Of a stretch of 64,000 bases of DNA, positions 1-11,417 are shown in pieces. A program made the position numbers and the translations under genes. How positions within the stretch are numbered: the first letter of the stretch is position 1; each line of letters begins with the position of its first letter. The notes beneath the pieces were generated by a model that saw only the letters and a program-made list of their open reading frames with translations, did not search any database and was not told the origin of the DNA. Origin of the DNA: Inia geoffrensis (Eukaryota > Chordata > Mammalia > Artiodactyla > Iniidae). The stretch is from the NCBI GenBank assembly GCA_036417435.1, contig CM070900.1, positions 167,824,815 to 167,888,814 on the forward strand. The letters are read 5' to 3'.

Positions 1-78
1 ATTCACTTTGTTATAAAGCAGAAATAAATGCACCACTGTAAAGCAATTATACTCCAATGAAGATGTTAAGAAAAAAAT
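1..78 (+). mobile_element. L1 3' end (truncated by the window)
   Basis: Starts with attcactttgttataaagc and ends with ctccaatgaagatgttaag plus an A-tail. This is the sense form of the same 3' tail seen reversed at 5500-5570. The rest lies left of the window. Confidence 0.85.
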
Positions 79-559
79 CATAATATCTAATTGCCAAGAA
101 ATTTGGATAGTGAATATCTGCTATGGCTGATCACAGTAAGGACCACTTCATGCTTCAAGGCATAATTTCCAAAAGATATGGCGTGCTCAACCTTGATCAC
201 TTCGTTGAATTACATAATGAATTAATTTATGACATCATCAGTATAAAAAGAGTCATTCTAATGGGTAGACTTGCAAGTGAATTCAAACTTTACCTGGAAA
301 TCAAGTGAAGGTTAGAGAGGTCTGTTCATATTATTTGGGGCATTATATTGACCAGAGGAAGCACCATCCATGATAAATATAGAAGGTTTCAGGGAAGCTC
401 CTTGGTCTTAGAAAAGACTTGTTATTCTTCATTTCTTTGTTTCATTTGATTTGTTTGCTAACAGAACATCATTCTACAAATGTGCCAAGACTGCTCTGTG
501 CAGTGGGTCTGCAAAAAGAAAAAAAATAAATATTAGTTTCCTGTATTCCTGTAGAATAT
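79..559. other. No recognised feature
   Basis: Single-copy-looking sequence. A 61-codon frame starting at 123 (MADHSKDH) has no recognisable motif or splice context and I do not call it. Confidence 0.5.
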
Positions 560-1010
560 ATTTTAGGGGGACAGATGATAAATAGTTAAACAATAGACAA
601 AAATAACAAAAATATTACCCTGTGATGAAATCTGTGAAAGTAATGAATGATATGAAGTGAAAGAAAATGTCTTTGAGGGCTAGTTTTAAGTAGAACAGTC
701 AGAAATTTTTAAGAAGGTTATATTTGAGTTGAGATTTAAGAAATGTGAAATATGTGAAATATGAAATATGTGAAATGTGAGCAGAAGAGCTCTCCGTGCA
801 GGAGGAACAGCAAGTGTAAAGATCCCGTTACAAAAATGGGCTTGAGATACTGGCTGAAATGCATGGAGGCCAGTGTACCGAAAGAAAATCAATCAGTACA
901 AATAGAGGAGAGATGAATGTAGATAAACAGGCAGGAACTGTATTATAATGCATTGTGAGTACTTGTGCAACTTGAGAAGATGTAAGGAGGAGGAACTGAG
1001 TTGTTTAATG
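560..1010 (-). mobile_element. L2 LINE fragment, old
   Basis: Diverged match to the reverse complement of the L2 3' region, clearest at 690-860: gagttgagatttaagaaa, then the segment resembling 'gaagagctctccaggcagagg', 'gaacagcaagtg' and 'gaggccagtgt'. A local repeat of aaatatgtgaaatatg lies at 741-779. Confidence 0.6.
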
Positions 1011-1352
1011 GGTCTAAAGTTACATTTATACAAGTGGAATAAGTTTTAAAGATGTGCTGTACAACATAGGGCCTACAGTTAACAGTACTCTGTTGTGCAT
1101 TTAAAAGCTTGCTAGGGAGGCAGATCTCACATTCTTACTATATACACAAAAAAAGCAAAGAGACACAGAAAAAGCAAGGAGACACAAAAAATCTTTTGGA
1201 GGTGATGGACAGGTTTATTACCTTGTATGTGGTGAGGCTATCACAGTTGTATGCTATCACAGTTGTATGTCCAAACTCATCAAAATGTATATGTTAGATA
1301 TGTGCAATTTTCTGTATACTAAGTATACTTCAATAAAGTTAATTAAAAAGAA
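1011..1352 (+). mobile_element. L1M-type 3' end, sense
   Basis: Contains the old L1 3' UTR signature: ctgtacaacatagggcctac, gaggtgatggacaggtttat, ccaaactcatcaaaatgtat, and a terminal caataaagttaattaaaaag. A short internal duplication (atcacagttgtatg at 1240-1270) is visible. Confidence 0.85.
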
Positions 1353-2120
1353 AGAAAGCCTAGTTAAGAATGTATGTTAATGAATTGGGGAGGTGGTCAC
1401 ATACACCAGTGATATCAGAAGATGCAAATTCCTCCAAGTACTTCACACCTGCTGTTGAAGATGGCTTGATGGTTGAAGTCAAAGCCTGCACATCTTCTTC
1501 AGCTACTGTCCTAGGCAGTAGGAAACCAGGGCAGCGCTACATAAGAAAATAAGTCCTATTCTCTTCAATTTTCAGAACAAGCAGGTGCAAAATGAAAAAT
1601 GAAAATTAAGATAAACATAGGTTTCGTGCTACACCCCAGTTTAAACAGTTCCCCAGGATTCAGCCCCAAATACCACATTTTAATCTGGTAGGCAGAGAGA
1701 ATTATTGTAGACACCATTAGCCTCCTTGTTCTGGTTGTGCTTGGTTCTCTGTTTACCTTGTCTGGAAAACAAAACTAAATTCTAGCTTCACCAGGTTGTG
1801 GCAAGGCAACAGCAGAGAAAATATGGTGAGATTGATCCCAGACCCATTTTGTTGGCTTCTGCAAATGTCAAAAAATGGTGAAAAAACTTCATCTGTGCTA
1901 TGTATTGTATCTTCATAAGATACTGGTTCTTTAATGACCAATAAATTATGTGCCCCCAAATTAATTTATTTAAAGCTTGAGATATTCACCGGGATGTCCT
2001 ATGTTGCAACACTGTCCAATTCCTAATTACCAAGAATGTTTTCACCAGCTGCCCCAAATATTTCCAGGGATAGTCTTTCATTTTTATGGTAAATGAAAGC
2101 TGTCATTTTCTTTTTTTCAG
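1353..2120. other. No recognised feature
   Basis: Mixed-composition sequence with no repeat family or gene I can name; it ends at the acceptor of the exon-like ORF. Confidence 0.5.
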
Positions 2121-2280
2121 TGAAGAGGATGCTTGCAAGCCAAACCATATAGCAAAGAATACAATGAAAATGATGAACAAAATTTTGGAAACTAAAGAAA
2201 GAGAACACATAGAAAATAAAGATGATTTAGTCTCTCTTTTTGCTAGAAAGGCTATAAAAGTGAAACATGCTGCTGTGAAA
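2121..2280 (+). other. Orphan exon-like ORF with acceptor and donor; unknown
   Basis: A strong acceptor (ttttctttttttcag ending at 2120) and a good donor (AAA|gtgagt at 2280/2281) bound 160 bases that are open throughout one frame. The first base would complete a codon from a previous exon, then 53 codons follow and the exon ends in phase 0. The translation is charged and helix-like, from EEDACKPNHIAKN to KAIKVKHAAVK, with many Lys and Glu. I do not recognise the protein and see no matching repeat. A cadherin exon is excluded because there are no cadherin motifs. It could be an exon of an unannotated gene, a degraded exon of a lost gene, or chance in AT-rich DNA. Confidence 0.25.
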
Positions 2281-3130
2281 GTGAGTCTTATTTAACCACC
2301 CATTTATTTATACTTGCTCATATATGTATTAACAGCAGAAAGTACAAATACATTGTTTCTCCTGAGTTTTTTAAAGGTACTTTCACTAACTACAGCTATA
2401 GTCAAACAAAACATGAAGTGGTAAGGTTCAATGTTGATACCTAAGACACTCTCCATGCATTTTCTACTGCTGATTTGCACTTCAGTTAACCACTTTCAGT
2501 TTTGAGAAACAGAGGTCTCCAGTAAAGGTAGAATGAAAATCATTACTTTGCACTCTTTAACATTTTTTCTATATGGAAGTACTCTAGGATTATCCTAGAT
2601 GATGACAATGATTCTGACAATCAGTTATTTGCAGTTTGTCTAGAAACAGTAGATGTGAGTTACATCTCTCAGAGGGATGTGTCTTCATGCTCTCCAAACA
2701 GGTACTGCAAAATCATGATAAAGAAATCCAATCATCCTTAAAAAAGACTCAAAAATGTAATAGTAATATTCCATTAGAGGCTGTCATTACCACGTACGTT
2801 TTTTGATGGACTAAAAACCTATCTTACTTTTCCCAAAGTTCAATTTGTGTCATATCAATTTCACTATATTGATTAAATGGGACACCACCAATAAATTTGA
2901 ACAAATGAAAAAATAAACTGCTGTAAGAAATATGTGTATAAAGTTGAGGGCTGTATAGTTTCAGAAGTTGACTTTTGAATTTCTAAGGGCCACTGTTTTC
3001 ATGAACTTTGTTTTTTATACCAATATTATAGAACAAAAAAGAATATTGACAATGTATATCATTAGCACATTTGTAAGTTATTATGGTTCATCAGTTGTAT
3101 GAGCACTGATACATTGTGTCAGTAAGAGAA
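2281..3130. other. No recognised feature
   Basis: AT-rich sequence after the exon-like ORF. No repeat or coding signal seen. Confidence 0.5.
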
Positions 3131-3374
3131 TGGGGGGAGGGATAAATTGAGAGATTGGGATTGACATATACACACTACTATGTATAAAATAGATATCTAA
3201 TAAGCACCTATTGTATAGTACAGCGAACTCTACTTAATACTTTGTAATGACCCATATGGGAAAACATATAAAAAAGAGTGGATATATTTATATGTAAAAC
3301 AGAATCACTTTGCTGTACAGTAGAAACTAACACATTTTAAATCAACTATACTCCAATAAAATTTTTTTTTAAAA
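3131..3374 (+). mobile_element. L1 3' end, sense, ruminant/cetacean type
   Basis: gggagggataaattgagaga through ctccaataaaa is the common 3' UTR of cetartiodactyl L1. It is a 5'-truncated insertion of about 240 bp with a degenerated tail. Confidence 0.9.
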
Positions 3375-3694
3375 TGAGAATAAACTTCTTTCAATTCAAC
3401 TATCATCAATTAAAAGACATTTCCTATATTCAGATATGGTTAAATGTGAAAAAAAATGCATCTTTGAATTGACCAGATAAGGTCGTAAGAAATGGGGTTT
3501 ACACCAAAAAAATTTTTAAAGCTTTTAAAAAATTTCCTTTTTACAATACCTTATTGCAGTTGGAACCACAATAATTATAGCATTTATTGTGGTTTAAGAA
3601 ACTATTTTTACTTCCAGTGGGCCACTAGGACCCTTTGTCTCTTTCCTATATATGTTTGTATGATCGTAAGCAACTGAACAGATGGTTGTTCTCA
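3375..3694. other. No recognised feature
   Basis: AT-rich single-copy-looking sequence; the short open frame at 3492 has no support. Confidence 0.5.
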
Positions 3695-4010
3695 GGACTC
3701 AGTGCCTTTCCAGTTATTGAACTGAGGATCCCAGTTTTTTGATAGCTGTAGACAATGGGCCAGGGTCAGTTTCTTGCCACATGATCCCCTCCCCCAAGGC
3801 AGCTTATTGATGCAAACATGCAATCAGAGAAGGCAGTAGAGTCTCCTACTAGGTCACAAGTTTTGAAAATAATATCCCTTCACCTTTCCTGCATTGTACT
3901 TTTACAAAGCAAATCACTAGGCCAGCTCACATTCAAGAGGAAGGGACTACACACGGGTGTGAATACCAAGAGGAAGGGATCATTGGAAATGATTTAGATG
4001 TATACCTACT
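3695..4010 (-). mobile_element. LTR fragment of MaLR/MLT1 type, old
   Basis: Diverged match to the reverse form of a MaLR-like LTR: cagtttcttgccacatgatc, aagcaaatcactaggccagc, ttcaagaggaagggactaca and gtgaataccaagaggaaggg. Subfamily not assigned. No gene content. Confidence 0.6.
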
Positions 4011-4164
4011 GCAACTGCGAACAAAAAATCTACTCTGAAAAATAGACAGGAATTCAACAACTTTTCTAATGATCCTGTTTATTCTCTCTCTTATAACTGT
4101 GTTCATGCTGTTTTATAAGCTATGAACAGTCTATCATTAGAAGATAGTATAATAAACAGGAAAG

Positions 4165-4275
4165 AAAGTCTGAGTTTAGCCACTTACTAGTTGCATTGCA
4201 TTAGATATGTTACTTAATTCCTCAGCCTCTTTGATTTATCGTTAATCAGATTAATATTTAATATAACCTAGTTGT
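4165..4275 (+). mobile_element. MIR SINE fragment
   Basis: Core-like gccacttactagttg...gttacttaattcctcagcc matches the MIR core (tRNA-derived, ancient). Diverged. Confidence 0.55.
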
Positions 4276-4316
4276 AAGTATCCTGTTAGGGAAAAATTAA
4301 AAATTATTTTCCAAGA

Positions 4317-4375
4317 ATTTATTGAGTGACTGTATACCCAAGGATCCACGCTAGATCCTAGGGATGAAAATTGGA
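4317..4375 (-). mobile_element. L2 tail fragment
   Basis: The stretch tttattgagtgactgtatac...ctagatcctagggatg resembles the reverse form of the L2 3' end. Very short. Confidence 0.4.
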
Positions 4376-5464
4376 ACAGTAACTAAGATGAAGCAATATT
4401 TAAACTATATAGAAATATGTCTGGTATGTAATAGTCACTCAGACAGTGTTGGCTCTGAAGAAGATTTTTTGTACTTTTTCTATTTTCTTTTACTAAACAC
4501 TGATTGTTGATACTTCAGTGACAGTAGAGGAGCAATTATTATACTCTTAAGAGGGAGATCAATTAAAGGGGCAGCAACCCTACTTCCTCAGCAATCTCAC
4601 CGCTTCATTTGCATTTCTTTACCTCTTTATCATTTCCCGTCTTTCTTCCCCACACAATAAATGACAGTAAGTACAAGGCACTTAAAATCTTGGGGTTTTG
4701 GATGGCGGAAAATAAAACATTGAGGATGAGAATATTGCCAGGAAATATTTATTGATTTTAGTTTGAAGATTTCACCAGAAATAAATTAAATCAATATAAA
4801 ATCTCTATATTCAGGGATCATAATTCCACTTGGTAGATCTATTTCACTTTTCCATTCAGAGGAAAAGTAATGTTTTATTCATAACTGTTTTTGAAATAGA
4901 GGCCAAACATTCGTATTCATAATATGAAAAAAACGCATTAATATTTAAATATCTCTAAATTTAATCAAATACAATTAGCATAATTGAAGCAAAAATACAG
5001 ATGACCATAGTCAATAGTTTTTAAATGGACCATAAAATGACTGTTTATTGAAATTAAGATTACATGATTCAATTTATGTTTAAGAAGCTATTTAATATGA
5101 TGCTATTTTCTATAGCCCAACTCATGCTTCTTGAGGATTCCTTGCCTTATTTGTCCGATTTATATAATTAGAAATCTAATTTACAGAATTTTAAGAATGA
5201 ACTTAGCATTTGTGAAAGTACCTTTTTCAATGGTTGGCACATGATAATTGGTCATATAAAAGTTGATTTTTCACAACTGTCTCAAGATAAAATTAGGTCC
5301 TGCAAACAAGGCTCAACTAGCTAAAAATGTCCAGTGCATTATATTAATATGGAATATTTCTGGGTCCATGGGCCCCTTAAAATAAGGTGGGTAACTTTTA
5401 CTGGGTTTCTCTCCATGTTCCACTGTTCTGTACCCTCATCTTGCATTATAATGGTAACAGACAT
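4376..5464. other. No recognised feature
   Basis: AT-rich, single-copy-looking. It ends at the target site of the full-length L1. Confidence 0.5.
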
Positions 5465-5479
5465 TATTGCCTGAATTCT
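5465..5479. repeat. Target-site duplication, left copy, of the full-length L1
   Basis: The 15 bases tattgcctgaattct are repeated exactly at 12931-12945 and bracket the L1, as expected for target-primed reverse transcription. Confidence 0.95.
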
Positions 5480-5866
5480 TTTTTTTTTTTCTTCTTTTTT
5501 TTTTACATCTTTATTGGAGTATAATTGCTTTATAATGGTGTGTTAGTTTCTGATTTATAACAAAGTGAATCAGTTATATATATACATATGTTCCCATATC
5601 TCTTCCCTCTTGCATCTCCCTCCCTCCCACCCTCCCTATCCCACCCCTCCAGGTGGTCACAAAGCACGGAGCTGATCTCCCTATGCTATGCGGCTGCTTC
5701 CCACTAGCTATCTACCTTAGGTTTGGTAGTGTATAAATGTCCATGCCTCTCTCTCGCTTTGTCACAGCTTACCCTTCCCCCTCCCCATATCCTCAAGTCC
5801 ATTCTCTAGTAGGTCTGTGTCTTTATTCCTGTATTACCACTAGGTTCTTCATGATATTTTTTTTTC

Positions 5867-8800
5867 TTAAATTCCATATATACGTGTTAGCATACTGTAT
5901 TTGTCTTTCTCTTTCTGACTTACTTCACTCTGAATGACAGACTCTAGGTCTATCCACCTCATTACAAATAGCTCAATTTCGTTTCTTTTTATGGCTGAGT
6001 AATATGCCATTGTATATATGTGCCACATCTTCTTTATCCATTCTTCCGATGATGGACATTTAGGTTGTTTCCATCTCTGGGCTATTGTAAATAGAGCTGC
6101 AAGGAACATTTTGGTACATGACTCTTTTTGAATTATGGTTTTCTCAGGGTATATGCCCAGTAGTGGGATTGCTGGGTCATATGGTAGTTCTATTTGTAGT
6201 TGTTTTAAGGAACCTCCATACTGTTCTCCACAGTGGCTGTATCAATTTACACTCCCACCAACAGTGCAAGAGAGTTCCCTTTTCTCCACACCATCTCCAG
6301 CAGCATTTATTGTTTCTAGATTTTTTTTTTTTTTTTTTTGCGTTACACAGGCCTCTCACTGCTGTGGCCTCTCCCATTGCGGAGCACAGGTTCCGGACGC
6401 GCAGGCTCAGCGGCCATGGCTCACGGGCCCAGCCGCTCTGTGGCATATGGAATCCTCCTGGACCAGGGCATGAAGCTGCGTCCCCTGCATCGGCAGGGGG
6501 ACTCTCAACCACTGTGCCACCAGGGAAGCCCTTTTTCTAGATTTTTTGATGATGGCCATTTTGACTGGTGTGAGATGATATCTCATTGTAGTTTTGATTT
6601 GCATTTCTCTAATGATTAGTGATGTTGAGCATTCTTTCATGTGTTTGTTGGCAGTCTGTATATCTTCTTTGGAGAAATGGTCTTCTGCCCATTTTTTGAT
6701 TGGGCTGTTTGTTCTTTTGTTATTGAGCTGCATGAGCTGCTTATAAATTTTGCAGATTAATCCTTTGTCAGTTGCTACATTTGCAACTGGGTTGTCTTTT
6801 GGTCTAGTTTATGGTTTCCTTTGCTGTGTTTCATTAGGTCCCATTTGTTTATTTTTGTTTTTATTTCCATTTCTCTAGGAGGTGGGTCAAAAAGGATCTT
6901 GCTGTGATTTATGTCATAGAGTGTTCTGCCTATGTTTTCCTCTAAGAGTTTGATAGTTTCTGGCCTTACATTTATATATTCAATCCATTTACAGCTTATT
7001 TTTGTGTATGGTGTTAGGGAATGATCTAATCTCATACTTTTACATGTACCTGTCCAGTTTTCCCAGCACCACTTATTGAAGAGGCTGTCCTTTCTCCACT
7101 GTACATTCCTGCCTCCTTTATCAAAGATAAGGTGACCATATGTGCATGGCTTTCTATCCTGTTCCATTGATCTATCTTTCTGTCTTTGTGCCAGTACATA
7201 CTGTCTTGATTACTGTAGGTTTGTAGTATAGTCTGAAGTCAGGGAGCCTGATTCCTCCAGCTCCATTTTTCATTCTCAAGGATGCATTGGCTATTCGGGG
7301 TCTTTTGTGTTTCCATACAAATTGTGAAAATTTTTGTTCTAGTTCTTTGAAAAATGCTAGTGGCAGTTTGATAGGGATTGCATTGAATCTATAGATTGCT
7401 TAGGGTAGTAGAGTCATTTTCACAATGTTGATTCTTCCAATCCAAGAACATGGTATATCCCTCCATCTATTTGTATCATCTTTAATTTCTTTCATCAGTG
7501 TCTTATAATTTTATGCATACAGGTCTTTTGTCTCCTTAGGTAGGTTTATTCCTAGATATTTTATTCTTTTTGTTGCAGTGGTAAATGGGAGTGTTTTCTT
7601 GATTTCCCTTTCAGATTTTTCATCATTAGTGTATAGGAATGCCAGAGATTTCTGTGCATTAATTTTGTATCCTGCCGCTTTACCAAATTCATTGATTAGC
7701 TCTAGTAGTTTTCTGGTAGAATCTTTAGGATTCTCTATGTATAGTATCATGTCATCTGAAAACAGTGACAGCTTTACTTCTTCTTTCCTGATTTGGATTC
7801 CTTTTATTTCCTTTTCTTCTCTGATTGCTGTGGCTAAAACTTCCAAAACTATGTTGAATAATAATGGTGAGAGTGGGCAACCTTGTCTTTTTCCTGATCT
7901 TAGTGGAAATTCTTTCAGTTTTTCACCATTGAGGATGATGATGGCTGTGGGTTTATCATATATGGCTTTTATTATGTTGAGGAAATTTCCCTCTATGCCT
8001 ACTTTCTGCAGGGTTTTTATCATAAATGGGTGTTGAATTTTGTCAAAAGCTTTCTCTGCATCTGTTGAGATGATCATATGGTTTTTCTCTTTCAATTTGT
8101 TACTATGGTATATCATGTTGATTGATTTGCGTATATTGAAGAATCCTTGCATTCCTGGAATAAACCCCACTTGATCATGGTGTATGATCCGTTTAATGTG
8201 CTGTTGGATTCTGTCTGCTAGTATTATGTTGAGGATTTTTGCATCTATGTTCATCAGTGATATTGGCCTGTAGTTTTCTTTCTTTGTGACATCATTGTCT
8301 GGCTTTGGTATCAGGGTGATGGTGGCCTCATAGAATGAGTTTGGGTGTGCTCTTCCCTCTGCTATATTTTGGAAGAGTTTGAGAAGGATAGGTGTTAGCT
8401 CTTCACTAAATGTTTGATAGAATTCGCCTGTGAAGCCATCTGGTCCTGGGCTTTTGCTTGTTGGAAGATTTTTAATCACAGTTTCAATTTCAGTGCTTGT
8501 GATTGGTCTGTTCATATTTTCTATTTCTTCCTGATTCAGTCTTGGCAGGTTGTGCATTTCTAAGAATTTGTCCATTTCTTCCATGTTGTCCATTTTATTG
8601 GCATATAGTTGCTTGTAGTAACCTCTCATGATCTTTTGTTTTTCTGCAGTGTCAGTTATTACTTCTCCTTTTTCATTTCTAATTCTATTGATTTCAGTCT
8701 TCTCCCTTTTTTTCTTGATGAGTCTGGCTAATGGTTTATCAATTTTGTTTATCTTCTCAAAGAACCAGCTTTTAGTTTTATTGATCTTTGCTATCGTTTC

Positions 8801-9880
8801 CTTCATTTCTTTTTCATTTATTTCTGATCTGATTTTATGATTTCTTTCCTTCTGCTAACTCGGGTTTTTTTGTTCTCTTTCTCTAATTGCTTTAGGTGCA
8901 AGGTTAGGTTGTTTATTCGAGATGTTTCCTGTTTTTTAATGTAGTATTGTATTGCTATAAACTTCCCTCTTAGAACTGCTTTTGCTGCATCCCATAGGTT
9001 TTGGGTCGTCGTGTCTCCATTGTCATTTGTTTCTAGGTATTTTTTTATTTCCCCTTTGATTTCTTCAGTGATCACTTTGTTATTAGTGTATTGTTTAGCC
9101 TCCATGTGTTTGTATTTTTTACAGATATTTTCCTGTAATTGATATCTAGTCTCATGGTGTTGTGGTCGGAAAAGATACTTGATACAATTTCAATTTTCTT
9201 AAATTTACCAAGGCTTGATTTGTGACCCAAGATATGATCTATCCTGGAGAATGTTCCATGAGCACTTGAGAAAAATGTGTATTCTGTTGTTTTTGGATGG
9301 AATGTCCTATAAATATCCTATAATGTCATATAAATATCAATTAAGTCCATCTTGTTTAATGTACCATTTAAAGCTTGTTTTCCTTATTTATTTTCATTTT
9401 GGATGATCTGTCCATTGGTGAAAGTGGGGTGTTAAAAGTCCCCTACTATGAATGTGTTACTGTCAATTTCCCCTTTTATGGATGTTAATATTTGCCTTAT
9501 GTATTGAGGTGCTCCTATGTTGGGTGCATAAATATTTACAATTGTTATACAATTGTTATATATTCTTCTTGGTTCGATCCCTTGATAATTATGTAGTGTC
9601 CTTCTTTGTCTCTTGTAATAGTCTTTATTTTAAAGTCTATTTTGTCTGATATGAGAATTGCTACTCCAGCTTTCTTTTGGTTTCCATTTGCATGGAATAT
9701 CTTTTTCCATCCCCTTACTTTCAGTCTGTATGTGTCTCTAGGTCTGAAGTGGGTCTCTTGTAGACAGCAAATATATGGGTCTTGTTTTTGTATGCATTCA
9801 GCCAATCTGTGTCTTCTGGTGGGAGCATTTAGTCCATTTACATTTAAGGTAATTATCGATATGTATGTTCCTATTCTCAT
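5867..9880 (-). pseudogene. L1 ORF2 (endonuclease and reverse transcriptase), broken
   Basis: The N-terminal endonuclease part (from 9880) shows ITLNVNGLNAPTRRHR and the catalytic-type LQETH. It loses frame near an 11-bp tandem duplication at 9538-9559. A pre-RT segment is at 8818-9105. The reverse transcriptase segment is at 7511-8806, with [13 protein letters not shown], the STDAEKAFD aspartate, [12 protein letters not shown] and FSDD where L1 usually has FADD. A TAA at 7511-7513 stops it after KDLY; the frame is otherwise continuous beyond. The C-terminal pieces at 6775-7167, 6548-6733 and 5867-6312 include SLFNKWCWENW, KKCSTS-like and [12 protein letters not shown] motifs. A CHR-2 SINE splits the C-terminal region. 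Confidence 0.9.
6321..6531 (-). mobile_element. CHR-2 SINE (cetacean short type) inside the L1
   Basis: A T-run (6321-6339) followed by the reverse complement of the tRNA-derived SINE body ending in gggaagccc. It is flanked by copies of tttctagatttttt (6313-6326 and 6534-6547), the latter being the L1 sequence resumed. It interrupts the C-terminal part of L1 ORF2. Open frames spanning it are shadows of the element. Confidence 0.93.
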
Positions 9881-9999
9881 TTTCTTAATTGTTTTCGGTT
9901 CGTTATTGTAGGTCTTTTCCTTCTCTTGTGTTTCTTGCCTAGAGAAGTTCCTTTAGCAGTTGTAAAGCTGGTTTGGTGGTGCTGAACTCTCAGCTTTTA

Positions 10000-10799
10000 C
10001 TTGTATGTAAAGGTTTTAATTTCTTCATCAAATCTGAATGAGATCCTTGCTGGTAGAGTAATCTTGGTTGCAGGTTTTTCTCCTACATCACTTTAAATAT
10101 CTCCTGCTAGTCCCTTCTGGCTTGCAGAGTTTCTGCTGAAAGATCAGCTGTTAACCTTATGGGGATTCCCTTGTGTGTTATTTGTTGTTTTTCCCTTGCT
10201 GCTTTTAATATGTTTTCTTTGTATTTAATTTTTGACAGTTTGATTAATATGTGTCTTGGCATGTTTCTCCTTGGATTTATCCTGTATGGGACTCTCTGTG
10301 CTTCCTGGACTTGATTAACTATTTCCTTTCCCATATTAAGGAAGTTTTCAACTATAATCTCTTCAAATATTTTCTCAGTCCCTTTATTTTTCTCTTCTTC
10401 TTCTGGAACCCCAATAATTCAAATGTTGGTGCGTTTAATGTTGTCCCAGAGGTCTCTGAGACTGTCCTCAGTTCTTTTCATTCTTTTTTCTTTATTCTGC
10501 TCTGCAGTAGTTATTTCCTCTATTTTATCTTCCAGGTCACTTATCCGTTCTTCTGCCTCAGTTATTCTGCTATTGATCCCATCTAGAGTATTTTTCATTT
10601 CATTTATTGTGTTGTTCATTGTTGTTTGTTTCATTTTTAGTTCTTCCAGGTCCTTGTTAAATGTTTCTTGCATTTTCTCTATTCTATTTCCAAGATTTTG
10701 GATCATCTTTACTATCATTATTCTGAATTCTTTTTCAGGTAGACTGCCTATTTCCTCTTCATGTGTTAGGTCTGGTGGGTTTTTATCTTGCTCCTTCAT
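10000..10799 (-). pseudogene. L1 ORF1 (RNA-binding chaperone), broken
   Basis: The first 126 codons (10799 to 10422) start MKEQDKNPP and contain the coiled-coil stretch with heptad-like EELKMKQTTMNN and ITEAEERISDLEDKIEE. A TGA at 10419-10421 stops the frame. It fits a CpG decay of an Arg CGA codon, since downstream codons continue in frame as IIGVPE. The RNA-binding and C-terminal part is seen at 10334-10107 (PRHILIKLSK, AAREKQQITHKG, ADLSAETLQARRD) and is cut by a TAG where Trp is usual. The product would be the L1 nucleic-acid chaperone; this copy makes at most fragments. Confidence 0.85.
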
Positions 10800-11360
10800 C
10801 TGCTGTGTTTTTCTGTCTTCTCATTTTGCTTATCTGTGTTTGCGGTCTCCTTTTTGCAGGCTGCAGGTTCGTAGTTCCTGTTGTTTTTGGTGTCTGTCCC
10901 CAGTGGCTAACGTTGGTTCAGTGGGTTGTGTAAGCTTCCTGGTAGAGGGGACTAGTGCCAGTGTTCTGCTAGATGAGGCTGGATCTTGTCTTTCTGGTGG
11001 GCAAGTCCACATCTGGTGGTGTGTTTCAGGTTGTCTATTGACTTATTATGATTTTAGGCAGCCTCTCTGCTAATGGGTGGGGTTGTGTTCCTGTCTTGCT
11101 AGTTGTTTGGCATAGGATGTCCAGCACTGTAGCTTGCTGGTCGTTGAGTGAAGCTGGGTGCTGGTGTTGAGATGGCGATCTCTGGCAGATTTTCGCCCTT
11201 TGATATTATGTGGAGCTGGGAGGTCTCTTGTGGACCAGTGTCCTGAAGTTGACTCTCCCAACTCAGAGGCACAGCACTGACTCCTGGCTGGAGCACCAAG
11301 ATCCTTTCATCCACACGGCTCAGAATAAAAGGGAGAAAAAGTATAAAGAAAGAATTAGTA

Positions 11361-11417
<57 letters not shown>

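Noticed and set aside
123..308. 61-codon ORF MADHSKDHF...
   Set aside because: No recognised motif, no splice sites at its ends, and the length is expected by chance; reported only as unassigned sequence.
6118..6619. ORFs of 93-140 codons with [18 protein letters not shown] sequence
   Set aside because: The same protein-like strings recur at every CHR-2 SINE in the window; they are translations of the SINE body.
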